Source: Coriobacteriales bacterium (GTDB lineage Bacteria; Actinomycetota; Coriobacteriia; Coriobacteriales; RUG844). From it: 38,381 nucleotides of DNA. Shown here one piece after another: positions 7,607-15,386 of this stretch. The position numbers and the translations under genes are program-made. Under the pieces are notes generated by a model. That model did no database searches. It had not been told where the DNA came from and saw nothing but the letters and a program-made list of their open reading frames with translations. Each line of letters starts with the position of its first letter. The first letter of the stretch is position 1. The DNA is taken from contig JAFRFV010000226.1 in the NCBI GenBank assembly GCA_017434185.1, positions 1 to 38,381 on the forward strand, in the 5' to 3' direction.

Positions 7607-8701
7607 ATGTTGGAGGAAGCCAAGCTGCCCCGTGAGCTCACGCGCAAGGTGAGAGTGGGGGAGGTCTGCATCGGTGGCGGTTCGCCGGTCGCCGTGCAGT
7701 CGATGACCAACGTTCCCATGATCCAGGGCGAGCATGGTCCGCTGCTGGACGTGGAGGGCAACCTGGCCCAGATCGCGCGCTTCCAGGAGGCGGGTTGCGA
7801 GATCGCCCGCGTGGCGGTGCCCAACCGTGCGTCCATCGAGCCCTTCGGTCGCATCTGCGAGGCGTCGCCCCTTCCCGTGGTGGCCGACATCCACTTCGAT
7901 CACCTGATCGCCATCGGTGCGGCGCGTGCTGGCGCTTCCAAGTTGCGCATCAATCCCGGCAACATCGGTGGGCAGGACCGTGTGGACGAGGTCATCGAGG
8001 TGGCGGGGGAGTGCGGCATCCCCATCCGCATCGGTGTCAACGGTGGTTCGCTGGACATGAAGTGGCGTGAGCGCCATGAGCTCAGCCTGCCCGAGCGTCT
8101 GGCCGGTAGCGTGGCGGAGTTCGTCGAGCACTTCGAGGACCGCGGCTTCAAGGACATCGTGGTCTCCGCCAAGGCGCATGACGTGCAGGCCACCATGGAG
8201 ACCTACCGTCTGCTCTCGCGCGAGATCCCGCAGGTTCCGTTGCATCTGGGCATCACCGAGGCGGGCACCTTCCTGCAGGGCAGCGTTAAGAGCTCCGTGG
8301 GCATAGGAGCGCTGCTGTTGGCGGGTATCGGTGACACCTTCCGCGTGTCCCTGACCGCGGACCCGGTGGAGGAACTGCATGTGGCCTGGGAGATCCTGGC
8401 GGCCTGCGGACTGCGTCGTCGCAGTCCCGAGCTCGTGAGCTGCCCCACCTGCAGCCGCTGCCAGGTGGACATGATCCCCATCGCCAAGGAGGTCGAGCAG
8501 CGTCTGCGCAGCGTGCGCAAGCCGCTCAAGGTGGCGGTCATGGGCTGCGTCGTGAACGGCCCCGGTGAGGCCGCGGATGCGGACATAGGCGTGGCCTGCG
8601 GCAAGGATTCCGGCATCCTGTTCAAGGGCGGTCAGAAGCTGCGCAAGGTGGCAGCCGGCGAGATCGTCGACGCTCTCTTCCAGGAGATCGAAGCGCTCTA
8701 A
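7607..8701 (+). CDS. ispG: 4-hydroxy-3-methylbut-2-enyl diphosphate synthase (IspG/GcpE)
   Basis: IspG is the [4Fe-4S] enzyme that reductively opens MEcPP to HMBPP in the MEP pathway. The N-terminal TIM-barrel part begins VRVGEVCIGGGSPVAVQSMT. Cluster ligands are visible as Cys279 and Cys282 (SCPTCSRCQ) and Cys314, with Glu321 in MGCVVNGPGEA. I chose ATG 7607 (364 aa) because GGAAGGGAG lies just upstream and the family normally starts near this point. An in-frame ATG at 7565 would add 14 residues and overlap rseP. The ispG-proS neighbourhood usual in actinobacteria is interrupted here by the toxin locus that follows. Confidence 0.95.
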   Translation: MLEEAKLPRELTRKVRVGEVCIGGGSPVAVQSMTNVPMIQGEHGPLLDVEGNLAQIARFQEAGCEIARVAVPNRASIEPFGRICEASPLPVVADIHFDHLIAIGAARAGASKLRINPGNIGGQDRVDEVIEVAGECGIPIRIGVNGGSLDMKWRERHELSLPERLAGSVAEFVEHFEDRGFKDIVVSAKAHDVQATMETYRLLSREIPQVPLHLGITEAGTFLQGSVKSSVGIGALLLAGIGDTFRVSLTADPVEELHVAWEILAACGLRRRSPELVSCPTCSRCQVDMIPIAKEVEQRLRSVRKPLKVAVMGCVVNGPGEAADADIGVACGKDSGILFKGGQKLRKVAAGEIVDALFQEIEAL

Positions 8702-8757
8702 AGCGCGCATACCGCCGTTTTGAGACGATAGCTTCATGAACGCGCAGTATTGCATCG

Positions 8758-8766
8758 TGATATAGT
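8758..8766 (+). promoter_or_regulatory. Extended -10 promoter of the RHS/WapA toxin gene
   Basis: TGATATAGT is an extended -10 element with a near-consensus hexamer (TATAGT 8761-8766). I see no good -35. Transcription would start near 8773, about 34 nt before the ATG at 8807, which agrees with the chosen start codon. Confidence 0.45.
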
Positions 8767-8806
8767 GCTTCGCATGAATATGTTGCGCTTGCCCATGGAG
8801 GTCGTG

Positions 8807-11800
8807 ATGCCAAAGCGTTTCCAGCGATTCGTTTCCGTCGTTCTCTCACTTGCTCTTGTCTCTCTGCTCTGCCCCCTGAACGCATTCGCAGCAGGTGATG
8901 AGGGAGACGGAACGAATGAGCCTATCGTCGTGACGGTCGATGAGCCTGACGACGGCAACGAGACGACGGTGTCTTCGAACGAGACGAGCGATCCTTCAGG
9001 CGACGAGCCCTCTGAACCTTCCGGGAATGAATCAGGCGATCCTTCTTCCAATGAGACGACGGGACCTTCGGGTAATGAGACCACTGAGCCGGAATCTCCC
9101 GGTGAGGGCGATGATGCCGCCGAGCCGGACGGCAACGAAATACTGGGCAATGAGACCGATGAGCCCGACGAGAACGCGACCCTCGAGAACGAGACCGAAC
9201 CTGAGGAAGGTGAAGCGGCTGAGATCTACGGTCTGAAGACCGACTACGCAGATCAAAGTACTCCCACACAGGAGTACGTCGTCACACGCGAACTGCTCGA
9301 GGAACGCGACGAGTTCGTTAAGCACTTCAGGCTGCAGGATGGCCAATCGGTGGCCATCTCGTATCCACAGGCGGTCCACTACAAGGAAGATGAGCAGTGG
9401 GAGACCATCGACAACACGCTGAAGGAAACGGACGGGGGATACCTCACCAACACCGCGAACAGCTGGAAGGTGCTGCTGCCTGCTACTCTTTCCGAGGAGA
9501 ACCCCATCCATGTGGATAAGGGTGAGCACCGCATCAGCTTCCAACTCGACGGAGTGGAGGCATCCGAAGTCGAGGTGATCGAAGCCCCCAAGCCCGTGGA
9601 TGACTTCGACGCGGCCACCTGGGTCTCCTTCGAGAGCGACGTGAGATACGAAGACGTGCTTCCCGGTATCGACCTTGTCTACCAGGTGCTCTCACATGAG
9701 ATGAAGGAGAACGTCGAGATCGAGAGTCTGGAGGCGCTGCCCGAATCCCTCGACTGGACCATCACCGCTAAGGGACTTTCCGCCAAGGAGCAAGAGGACG
9801 GCTCCATCGACTTGTTCGAAGGCGACAAGTGGGCCTTCACCCTGCCCGCCCCGATCGTCTACGATGCGAGCGGTATGGCATCAAGTGATGTGGACGTGAG
9901 CTTGGAGGATGCGGGGGAGGGCATCTGGCACCTCTCGTATGCGATCGACCGACAATGGGCCACATCGCCCGATCGCATCTGGCCCATCGTCCTCGACCCA
10001 GGGGTCATATCCGAGCAATCCATCACCAACATCGACGATGCCTGTGCATACTCTTGGGAGCCCAACAGAACGACCGCATCCGATCGCTTCATGGTGGTGG
10101 GCTACTCATCCCATGGCAAGGGGCATGGTTTCATCCGCATCAACACCCTGCCTTACCTCTCTCCCTCCGACAACGTCACCACGACCTTCCTGCGCTTCTA
10201 CGCCGAAGGGTATTCCTCCGATGGCGATTCGGTCATGAAGATGCACATGGTCGATTCGGCGGGAAGCGTGAACTACAATCAGATTTCTTGGAACAACCAG
10301 CCCTCATACCTAGACCGTATCATCGAGTACAAGATCTTCTCGACCTGGTACGGCTTCCACTACACCGACATCACCGAGGCCTCAAGGCAGTGGTATTCAG
10401 GTGAGATGGCAAACAACGGCATCGCCATAGACTACGAGAACTACACGACGAGCGGATACGACTACGGTGTCCTCTACTCGGTCCAGTACTCCACCTATTA
10501 TGCACCGCGTCTCATCGTGAAGTACATCAGCTCGGCCGGTCTCGACGATGCCTGGGACTACACGAGCCAGGACGTGGGAAGGGCCGGTGTGGCCTACGTG
10601 CAGGACTCCACGGGAAACCTTATCATCTCGAGGACCGACATGGGCTTCGGCGGATACGAGATGCCCGCATCCATGACCTTCAACTACGATCTGGCGAGCA
10701 AGGACCTGCAACTGGGATACGGCTACGGATGGCGCGTATGCTACGTTGGCTGCGTCTACCTCGATTCATCCGGTGAGTACCCCGTCTACATCTGGACCGA
10801 TGGGGATAGGACGGTGAAGTACTTCGCACAGTACCAGGATGGCTGGCACGACGAGATGGGAGAGGGCTTGACCCTCACCATAAACTCCTCGGCCACAGGA
10901 GACCAGGAGAAGTTCGTCATCAAGGACAAGTCCGACAGCGCCTTCGTCTTCGACGGATACGGCAGGCCCGTGCGCGTCGTGAAAGCATACGGCAGTTCCG
11001 TCGAGGATTCGCTGCACATCTCGTATACCTCCGGTGGCAACCAGGTCTTCACCATCTCCGAGGTGACGGATGGTGCGGGACGCCACTACCACTTCGTCTA
11101 CGACAACGGTATGCTCATCCGGATCGATTACAAGGGTGCTGCGGATACGACCGTCCTCGAGAGCGTGGAGTATTCCTACACGAACGGCTACCTCACATCC
11201 GTCACCTACACAGACGGCGAGGACGTGACCTATTCCTACGACTCCTCGGGTCGTCCCATCGAGATGCGTGGCATCGAATGTGCTTCCGGCTACCGTGACA
11301 CCCTCGATATCGGCTACACGGCAGGTTCGGGTTACCAACATGCCAGAGTCGAATCGCTCTCCTTCGAATCCGAGAACACGCAGATGGGAAGCCTGGACTT
11401 CACGTACGGTCATGCAACCACCCGCGTGACAGATGCGAACGACCATTTCGTCGTCTACCAGTTCAACGAATGGGGAAACACCAGAGCCGTCTACGACGAT
11501 CAGGGATGTGCCGTATACGGCAGATATGCGAAAGACGAGGATTCCTCCAACCGCGCGAACCAGCTGATCTCCGCTTCTGTCTTGCAGGACACGGTAACAG
11601 GCGATGCGGATGCGAGCCGGCAGAACCTGCTTTCGAACGCCGATTTCTCGGATGGGACCAGTGGATGGACCCACAACGTCAACCATGATGGCGACGGTGT
11701 CGTCACCTACTCGTCCTCGGCTACAGACGATGTGAACATCAACAAGCCGGCCAAGCTCGATGATAACGTCTTCCGCTTCACCGGCTGGCCCTGGGCCACT

Positions 11801-12196
11801 TGGAAGCTCAAGCAGACCGTATCCCAGAGCGGTACCACCGGCACCGTCGTCACCTTCGGCTGCTGGATCAAATCGACGTGCACCCCCTTGCAGATGTACC
11901 CCTACGCCGAGGACTACTCGTATCCGAAACGCGCCGGCATCGAGGTCATCCTCTTATCCGGCTCCACCAAGGTTGGGGAGAAGTACATCCAGATAAACGA
12001 CGAGACGCAAAGTTGGCAGTTCATCTCGGGCAAGATCGTGGCGAGCGATTCCTTCGATTCCATCGAGTATCGGGTCGTCTACGAGAACTGCTTGGGGAGC
12101 ATCTGGATCGATGCACCGCAGCTGTTCATCGAGGGCTTCGATTACGTCTACGACTATGACGATGATGGGAACCTCACGAGCATGAAGGACCCCTAG
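8807..12196 (+). CDS. WapA/RHS-type secreted polymorphic toxin, N-terminal part ending at an in-frame amber codon
   Basis: The protein is 1129 aa up to TAG at 12194-12196. ATG 8807 is chosen because GGAGG is 5 nt upstream and a signal peptide follows directly: basic MPKRFQR, hydrophobic core, likely cleavage after AFA at residue 28. Residues 30-140 are an acidic Gly-Asn-Glu/Pro/Ser-rich linker. Residues 141-400 resemble the beta-rich WapA region (YEDVLPGIDLVYQVL). Residues 401-576 look like a DNRLRE-type lectin-like domain. YD repeats follow (VTYSYDSSGRP). Residues 940-1112 form a carbohydrate-binding-like domain (NLLSNADFSDGTSGW) with a Trp-rich core. The same frame continues after the amber codon without a stop to 14896. 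The intact gene would encode about 2029 aa and export a contact toxin. Function is inferred from architecture. Confidence 0.85.
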   Translation: MPKRFQRFVSVVLSLALVSLLCPLNAFAAGDEGDGTNEPIVVTVDEPDDGNETTVSSNETSDPSGDEPSEPSGNESGDPSSNETTGPSGNETTEPESPGEGDDAAEPDGNEILGNETDEPDENATLENETEPEEGEAAEIYGLKTDYADQSTPTQEYVVTRELLEERDEFVKHFRLQDGQSVAISYPQAVHYKEDEQWETIDNTLKETDGGYLTNTANSWKVLLPATLSEENPIHVDKGEHRISFQLDGVEASEVEVIEAPKPVDDFDAATWVSFESDVRYEDVLPGIDLVYQVLSHEMKENVEIESLEALPESLDWTITAKGLSAKEQEDGSIDLFEGDKWAFTLPAPIVYDASGMASSDVDVSLEDAGEGIWHLSYAIDRQWATSPDRIWPIVLDPGVISEQSITNIDDACAYSWEPNRTTASDRFMVVGYSSHGKGHGFIRINTLPYLSPSDNVTTTFLRFYAEGYSSDGDSVMKMHMVDSAGSVNYNQISWNNQPSYLDRIIEYKIFSTWYGFHYTDITEASRQWYSGEMANNGIAIDYENYTTSGYDYGVLYSVQYSTYYAPRLIVKYISSAGLDDAWDYTSQDVGRAGVAYVQDSTGNLIISRTDMGFGGYEMPASMTFNYDLASKDLQLGYGYGWRVCYVGCVYLDSSGEYPVYIWTDGDRTVKYFAQYQDGWHDEMGEGLTLTINSSATGDQEKFVIKDKSDSAFVFDGYGRPVRVVKAYGSSVEDSLHISYTSGGNQVFTISEVTDGAGRHYHFVYDNGMLIRIDYKGAADTTVLESVEYSYTNGYLTSVTYTDGEDVTYSYDSSGRPIEMRGIECASGYRDTLDIGYTAGSGYQHARVESLSFESENTQMGSLDFTYGHATTRVTDANDHFVVYQFNEWGNTRAVYDDQGCAVYGRYAKDEDSSNRANQLISASVLQDTVTGDADASRQNLLSNADFSDGTSGWTHNVNHDGDGVVTYSSSATDDVNINKPAKLDDNVFRFTGWPWATWKLKQTVSQSGTTGTVVTFGCWIKSTCTPLQMYPYAEDYSYPKRAGIEVILLSGSTKVGEKYIQINDETQSWQFISGKIVASDSFDSIEYRVVYENCLGSIWIDAPQLFIEGFDYVYDYDDDGNLTSMKDP
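12194..12196 (+). other. In-frame amber (TAG) codon splitting the RHS toxin gene
   Basis: The codon lies in the context GAC CCC TAG GGT CAC inside a YD repeat. The reading frame is open on both sides, and translation resumes as GHTTTYTYD, the usual continuation of such a repeat. A single C-to-T change from CAG (Gln) explains it. TAG is a genuine stop for rpsB, frr, uppS, dxr, proS, priA and def in this window, so general recoding is unlikely. Confidence 0.9.
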
Positions 12197-12448
12197 GGTC
12201 ACACCACCACCTACACCTACGACTCTTCCACGAACGATCCCGTCGAGATCAAGTTCCCATCGGGTGCCACCTACACCTATACATACAACAACGACCGCCA
12301 GCTCACCGATACCGTATCCGCCACCGGCCTGAAGACGCACTATGCGTATTCCGGTTCGAACGTCTCGTCCACGACGATCAGCGCACCTGCCAATTCCTCA
12401 GAGACCCATGTCCTCAAGAGTGAGTCCACCTATACGACCGATGGGAAC

Positions 12449-14896
12449 ATGGTCGCGTCTGAGATTGATACCCGAAGGGCGACCACAACCTATTCCAACG
12501 ACACCGAACGCTCCCGCGTCAACTCCGTCACGACCCCCATCGATGCGAACGATGATATCACCACCTACTACAGCTACGACACGACGGGTCGTCTCATCGA
12601 GACTGAAGCTGGGGCCTCATCCGTCGAATACACTTACGCAGACGACCTGCTCGAATCCATCACCCATTCCAACACCGCCAACGTTGAGACGACCTACTCC
12701 TTCGTCTACGGCCCTGCTGGACTTCCCATACAAGTAAAAGTGGGATCTTATGTACTCGCGACGAACACCTATAACACCAATACTTGGTCCATCATCCATC
12801 AGGATTACGGAAACGGCGATTATTGTGCGTACGAGTATCTCGAAAGCGGCCTTCTCGAGAAATGGTGGGGTGCCATCGACTCCACATTCGGTGAGGGCTT
12901 CGCATACTCCTATGATTCCAAGGGACGCCTTTGGAAGGTGACGGAGCTCGATCTCGCTCTCTCGAACGGAGCGGTCACGAACGAGACTACCGGCGCCTAT
13001 GACATCTACACCTACGACTCCAACGACCGTCTCACGAGCTACGTCCAGAAGGATGCGAACGATACCACCTACCACTCCATCAGCTGCGGCTATGACAACG
13101 AGGACCGCGTGACCTCCTCCACCGAAGTGGCGGATGGCATCTCGCTTACCAACACCATCACCTACGACGACGACTCGCGCCTCACCTCGTTTGCCTACAC
13201 CGATTCCAGCGACAACCAAGTTCTCGCATCCAACCTCTCCTATGATGATCTGAGCCGTCTCTCCTCCAGCACCGTAAGCTCGGGGAACAGCCCCGTCATC
13301 AGCACCACCTACGGCTACTGGAACATCGACTCGACCTACACCACCACCGACGTCGCATCCTTGAGCTCTACCTTCGGGAACAGCGGTCTCAGCCTCAACT
13401 ACACCTATGATGTCAGTGGCAACATCACCTCCGTCTCCGACGGCACGAACACCACGACCTACTCCTACGATGCCTTGGGTCAGCTCACCGAGGAACGCAA
13501 CGAGGCTGCCGGCAAAGCATGGAGCTACATGTACGATGCGGGTGGCAACCTCCTGTACAAGACCGAATACGACATCGTGGGCAGCACACTCGTCGTATGC
13601 GACTCCATCTCCTACACGTATGGTGATTCCGACTGGGGCGACAAGCTGACCGCGCTCGGTAACTCGCAGATCACCTACGACACCATCGGCAACCCGCTTT
13701 CCTACAAGGGGATGACCCTCGATTGGCAGATGGGCCGCAAGCTCGCCTCCGTCACACAGGGCAGTGCAACGACTTCCTATGCCTACAACGAGGCGGGCCT
13801 TCGCATCTCGAAGGACGACGGAACCACACACCATCAGTACATCTGGAACGGCAGCCAGCTCGTCGCGGACATCACCCCTGACTACTCCTTGCGCTTCCTC
13901 TACGACGCCAACGGTCAAGCGGCAGGCTTCCTCTACACCGCCAACAACGCCACGACCCCCTACTTCTATGTGAAGAACCTGCAGGGCGACGTCGTCGCCA
14001 TCGTTGACGCCTCAGGTGCTGAAGTCGCTTTCTATGTCTATGATGCATGGGGAAACATCCTCTCCTCGAGCGGGAGCATGGGGAACATCAACCCGCTCCG
14101 CTACCGCGGTTTCTACTTCGATTCCGAGACTGGCTTCTACTACTTGCAGAATCGCTATTACGACCCCCAGTCTGCAAGGTTCATTAATGCTGACGAAGGG
14201 ATTGCGTGTGTTGGAGGGCCGATACTTGGCAACAATCTCTTTGCGTATTGCCTTAATAACCCGATAAGCCTTTTTGACGCTGATGGCGCTTGGCCAAGCT
14301 GGGGAAAAAAGGTTCTTGCGGCAGTAGCAGTCGTTGCAGTCGTGGCTGTCGTTGCTGCTGTTGTTGTTTGTACGGCTGGTGCAGGGACTGTACCTGCTGT
14401 TATTGCAGTTGGCGCCCTTAAAGGTGCAGCAATAGGTTTGGCTACTGGAGCTGCAATTGGTGCTGCGTCTGCTGCAGTTAGCTATAGAGTATCGACTGGG
14501 AGTTGGAACGGATCGGGTGCTGCCGCGCTCGAAGGAATGGGGAACGGGGCTTTGACGGGCGCGATAACCGGAACCGTTGCGGGTGCTGCGGGAGCGGCAA
14601 CGGACGTTGTTGTTGCCGCCCGGGCTTGGGATGCCTCATCAAAGGCTGGTCCGTTGATGAACATGAACAACCACTTTGTCAAGCATGTTTTAGGCGAGAA
14701 TAAGGGGTGGCGAACAAAGAATGTCATGACATATACCGACGATGCGGTGAGACTCTGGAAGAGGAGCGGCGGAAAAGGGAAGATGAAAAGCTCGGGAAGC
14801 ATTGAGATTAGAGAGGCAGATATGGGTGGTTTCTACGATCCCGAAACAGGGCTTATTAGATCCTTCTTTTATCAGAAATCAAAAGTGAAATCATGA
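12449..14896 (+). CDS. WapA/RHS-type toxin, C-terminal part: YD repeats, RHS core and toxin tip
   Basis: This is the downstream half of the same gene; the first ATG after the amber codon is at 12449 and has no convincing ribosome binding site or signal peptide. The frame is open from 12197. It encodes many YD repeats that build the RHS shell, then the RHS core at 14099-14288 (RYRGFYFDSETGFYYLQNRY, then YYDPQSARFINADE and the terminal FDADG). An Ala/Val/Gly-rich hydrophobic stretch (14306-14500) could aid membrane crossing. The tip (about 14640-14893) has HFVKH at 14672-14686 and ends GGFYDPETGLIRSFFYQ. It resembles small RNase-like (BECR-fold) tips by motif order only. Base composition drops in G+C from about 14190. 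It overlaps the next gene by 4 nt. Confidence 0.75.
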   Translation: MVASEIDTRRATTTYSNDTERSRVNSVTTPIDANDDITTYYSYDTTGRLIETEAGASSVEYTYADDLLESITHSNTANVETTYSFVYGPAGLPIQVKVGSYVLATNTYNTNTWSIIHQDYGNGDYCAYEYLESGLLEKWWGAIDSTFGEGFAYSYDSKGRLWKVTELDLALSNGAVTNETTGAYDIYTYDSNDRLTSYVQKDANDTTYHSISCGYDNEDRVTSSTEVADGISLTNTITYDDDSRLTSFAYTDSSDNQVLASNLSYDDLSRLSSSTVSSGNSPVISTTYGYWNIDSTYTTTDVASLSSTFGNSGLSLNYTYDVSGNITSVSDGTNTTTYSYDALGQLTEERNEAAGKAWSYMYDAGGNLLYKTEYDIVGSTLVVCDSISYTYGDSDWGDKLTALGNSQITYDTIGNPLSYKGMTLDWQMGRKLASVTQGSATTSYAYNEAGLRISKDDGTTHHQYIWNGSQLVADITPDYSLRFLYDANGQAAGFLYTANNATTPYFYVKNLQGDVVAIVDASGAEVAFYVYDAWGNILSSSGSMGNINPLRYRGFYFDSETGFYYLQNRYYDPQSARFINADEGIACVGGPILGNNLFAYCLNNPISLFDADGAWPSWGKKVLAAVAVVAVVAVVAAVVVCTAGAGTVPAVIAVGALKGAAIGLATGAAIGAASAAVSYRVSTGSWNGSGAAALEGMGNGALTGAITGTVAGAAGAATDVVVAARAWDASSKAGPLMNMNNHFVKHVLGENKGWRTKNVMTYTDDAVRLWKRSGGKGKMKSSGSIEIREADMGGFYDPETGLIRSFFYQKSKVKS

Positions 14897-15282
14897 TGGC
14901 AAAACGAAACATTGTCCTCAATAACTTGGAATCGGACATCATTCATTCTTTTCTTCGCATGCGGATACCTTCGTTTGTCTATTCACGCATCGACGGAAAT
15001 TATGATTTCATGGAGTGTTACGAAATCGCCATTACATTCGTTCATGATTTGTTGAGAGGGGGCGAAATCGATTCATCGCAGTCTCCTTGGGGCGGTGGTA
15101 GCAGCGTGATTTTCGAGCCAGGATACTATAAGGCGCTCGAGTCGTATCTGGAATCATGCTCGGATGACGATGAAAGAGAATACTGCATTCGTTCCATTGA
15201 GGTGCTCGCTGTTCTCAGAGCGCATTCGATGAGAGAGGAAGGGGAAACTAGCGATGGAAATGGACTGAGCAGTGGGGATTAA
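14893..15282 (+). CDS. Putative immunity protein to the RHS toxin tip
   Basis: The protein has 129 aa, acidic and without signal peptide or membrane segments, so it should be cytoplasmic. The ATG overlaps the toxin stop as ATGA, and no independent Shine-Dalgarno is evident, so it is translationally coupled to the toxin. A small acidic gene directly after the toxin tip is the standard arrangement for cognate immunity proteins. Visible features are a helical N-terminal half (NLESDIIHSFLRMRIPSF), a central SPWGGGSSVIF segment and a helical C-terminus. I do not recognise a named immunity family. Its codon use is A+T-richer than the neighbouring ispG and proS, like the toxin tip. Confidence 0.6.
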   Translation: MMAKRNIVLNNLESDIIHSFLRMRIPSFVYSRIDGNYDFMECYEIAITFVHDLLRGGEIDSSQSPWGGGSSVIFEPGYYKALESYLESCSDDDEREYCIRSIEVLAVLRAHSMREEGETSDGNGLSSGD

Positions 15283-15322
15283 CCGCCGCCGGACGCTTGC
15301 TGCCAGTTCCCGCCCAACGTGT

Positions 15323-15338
15323 TACACTGTTCGAACAG
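15323..15338 (+). promoter_or_regulatory. Putative proS promoter -10 overlapping a 12-bp palindrome
   Basis: TACACT (15323-15328) is a plausible -10. The perfect palindrome CTGTTCGAACAG (15327-15338) starts on its last two bases and would cover the transcription start, a typical repressor position. No good -35 is seen (TTGCTG is 20 bp upstream). The same arrangement occurs at gltX. Confidence 0.4.
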
Positions 15339-15386
15339 CCCCCAGAGGGAGGGCTTATCCCCTGTTGTGCCATGAAGGAGTGAGCG

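Noticed and set aside
12194-12196. Amber codon as pyrrolysine or genome-wide TAG reassignment
   Set aside because: Many housekeeping genes here end in TAG, including rpsB, frr, proS and priA, and no Pyl machinery is visible. A nonsense change is simpler.
12449-14896. The C-terminal RHS half as an independent gene
   Set aside because: ATG 12449 has no convincing ribosome binding site, promoter or signal peptide, and the frame is continuous with the upstream half to the amber codon. It is kept as a coding segment but regarded as part of one gene.
15327-15338. CTGTTCGAACAG as an SOS (LexA) box
   Set aside because: Core GTTCGAAC lacks the spacing of CGAAC-N4-GTTCG type boxes, and proS is not a damage-response gene.
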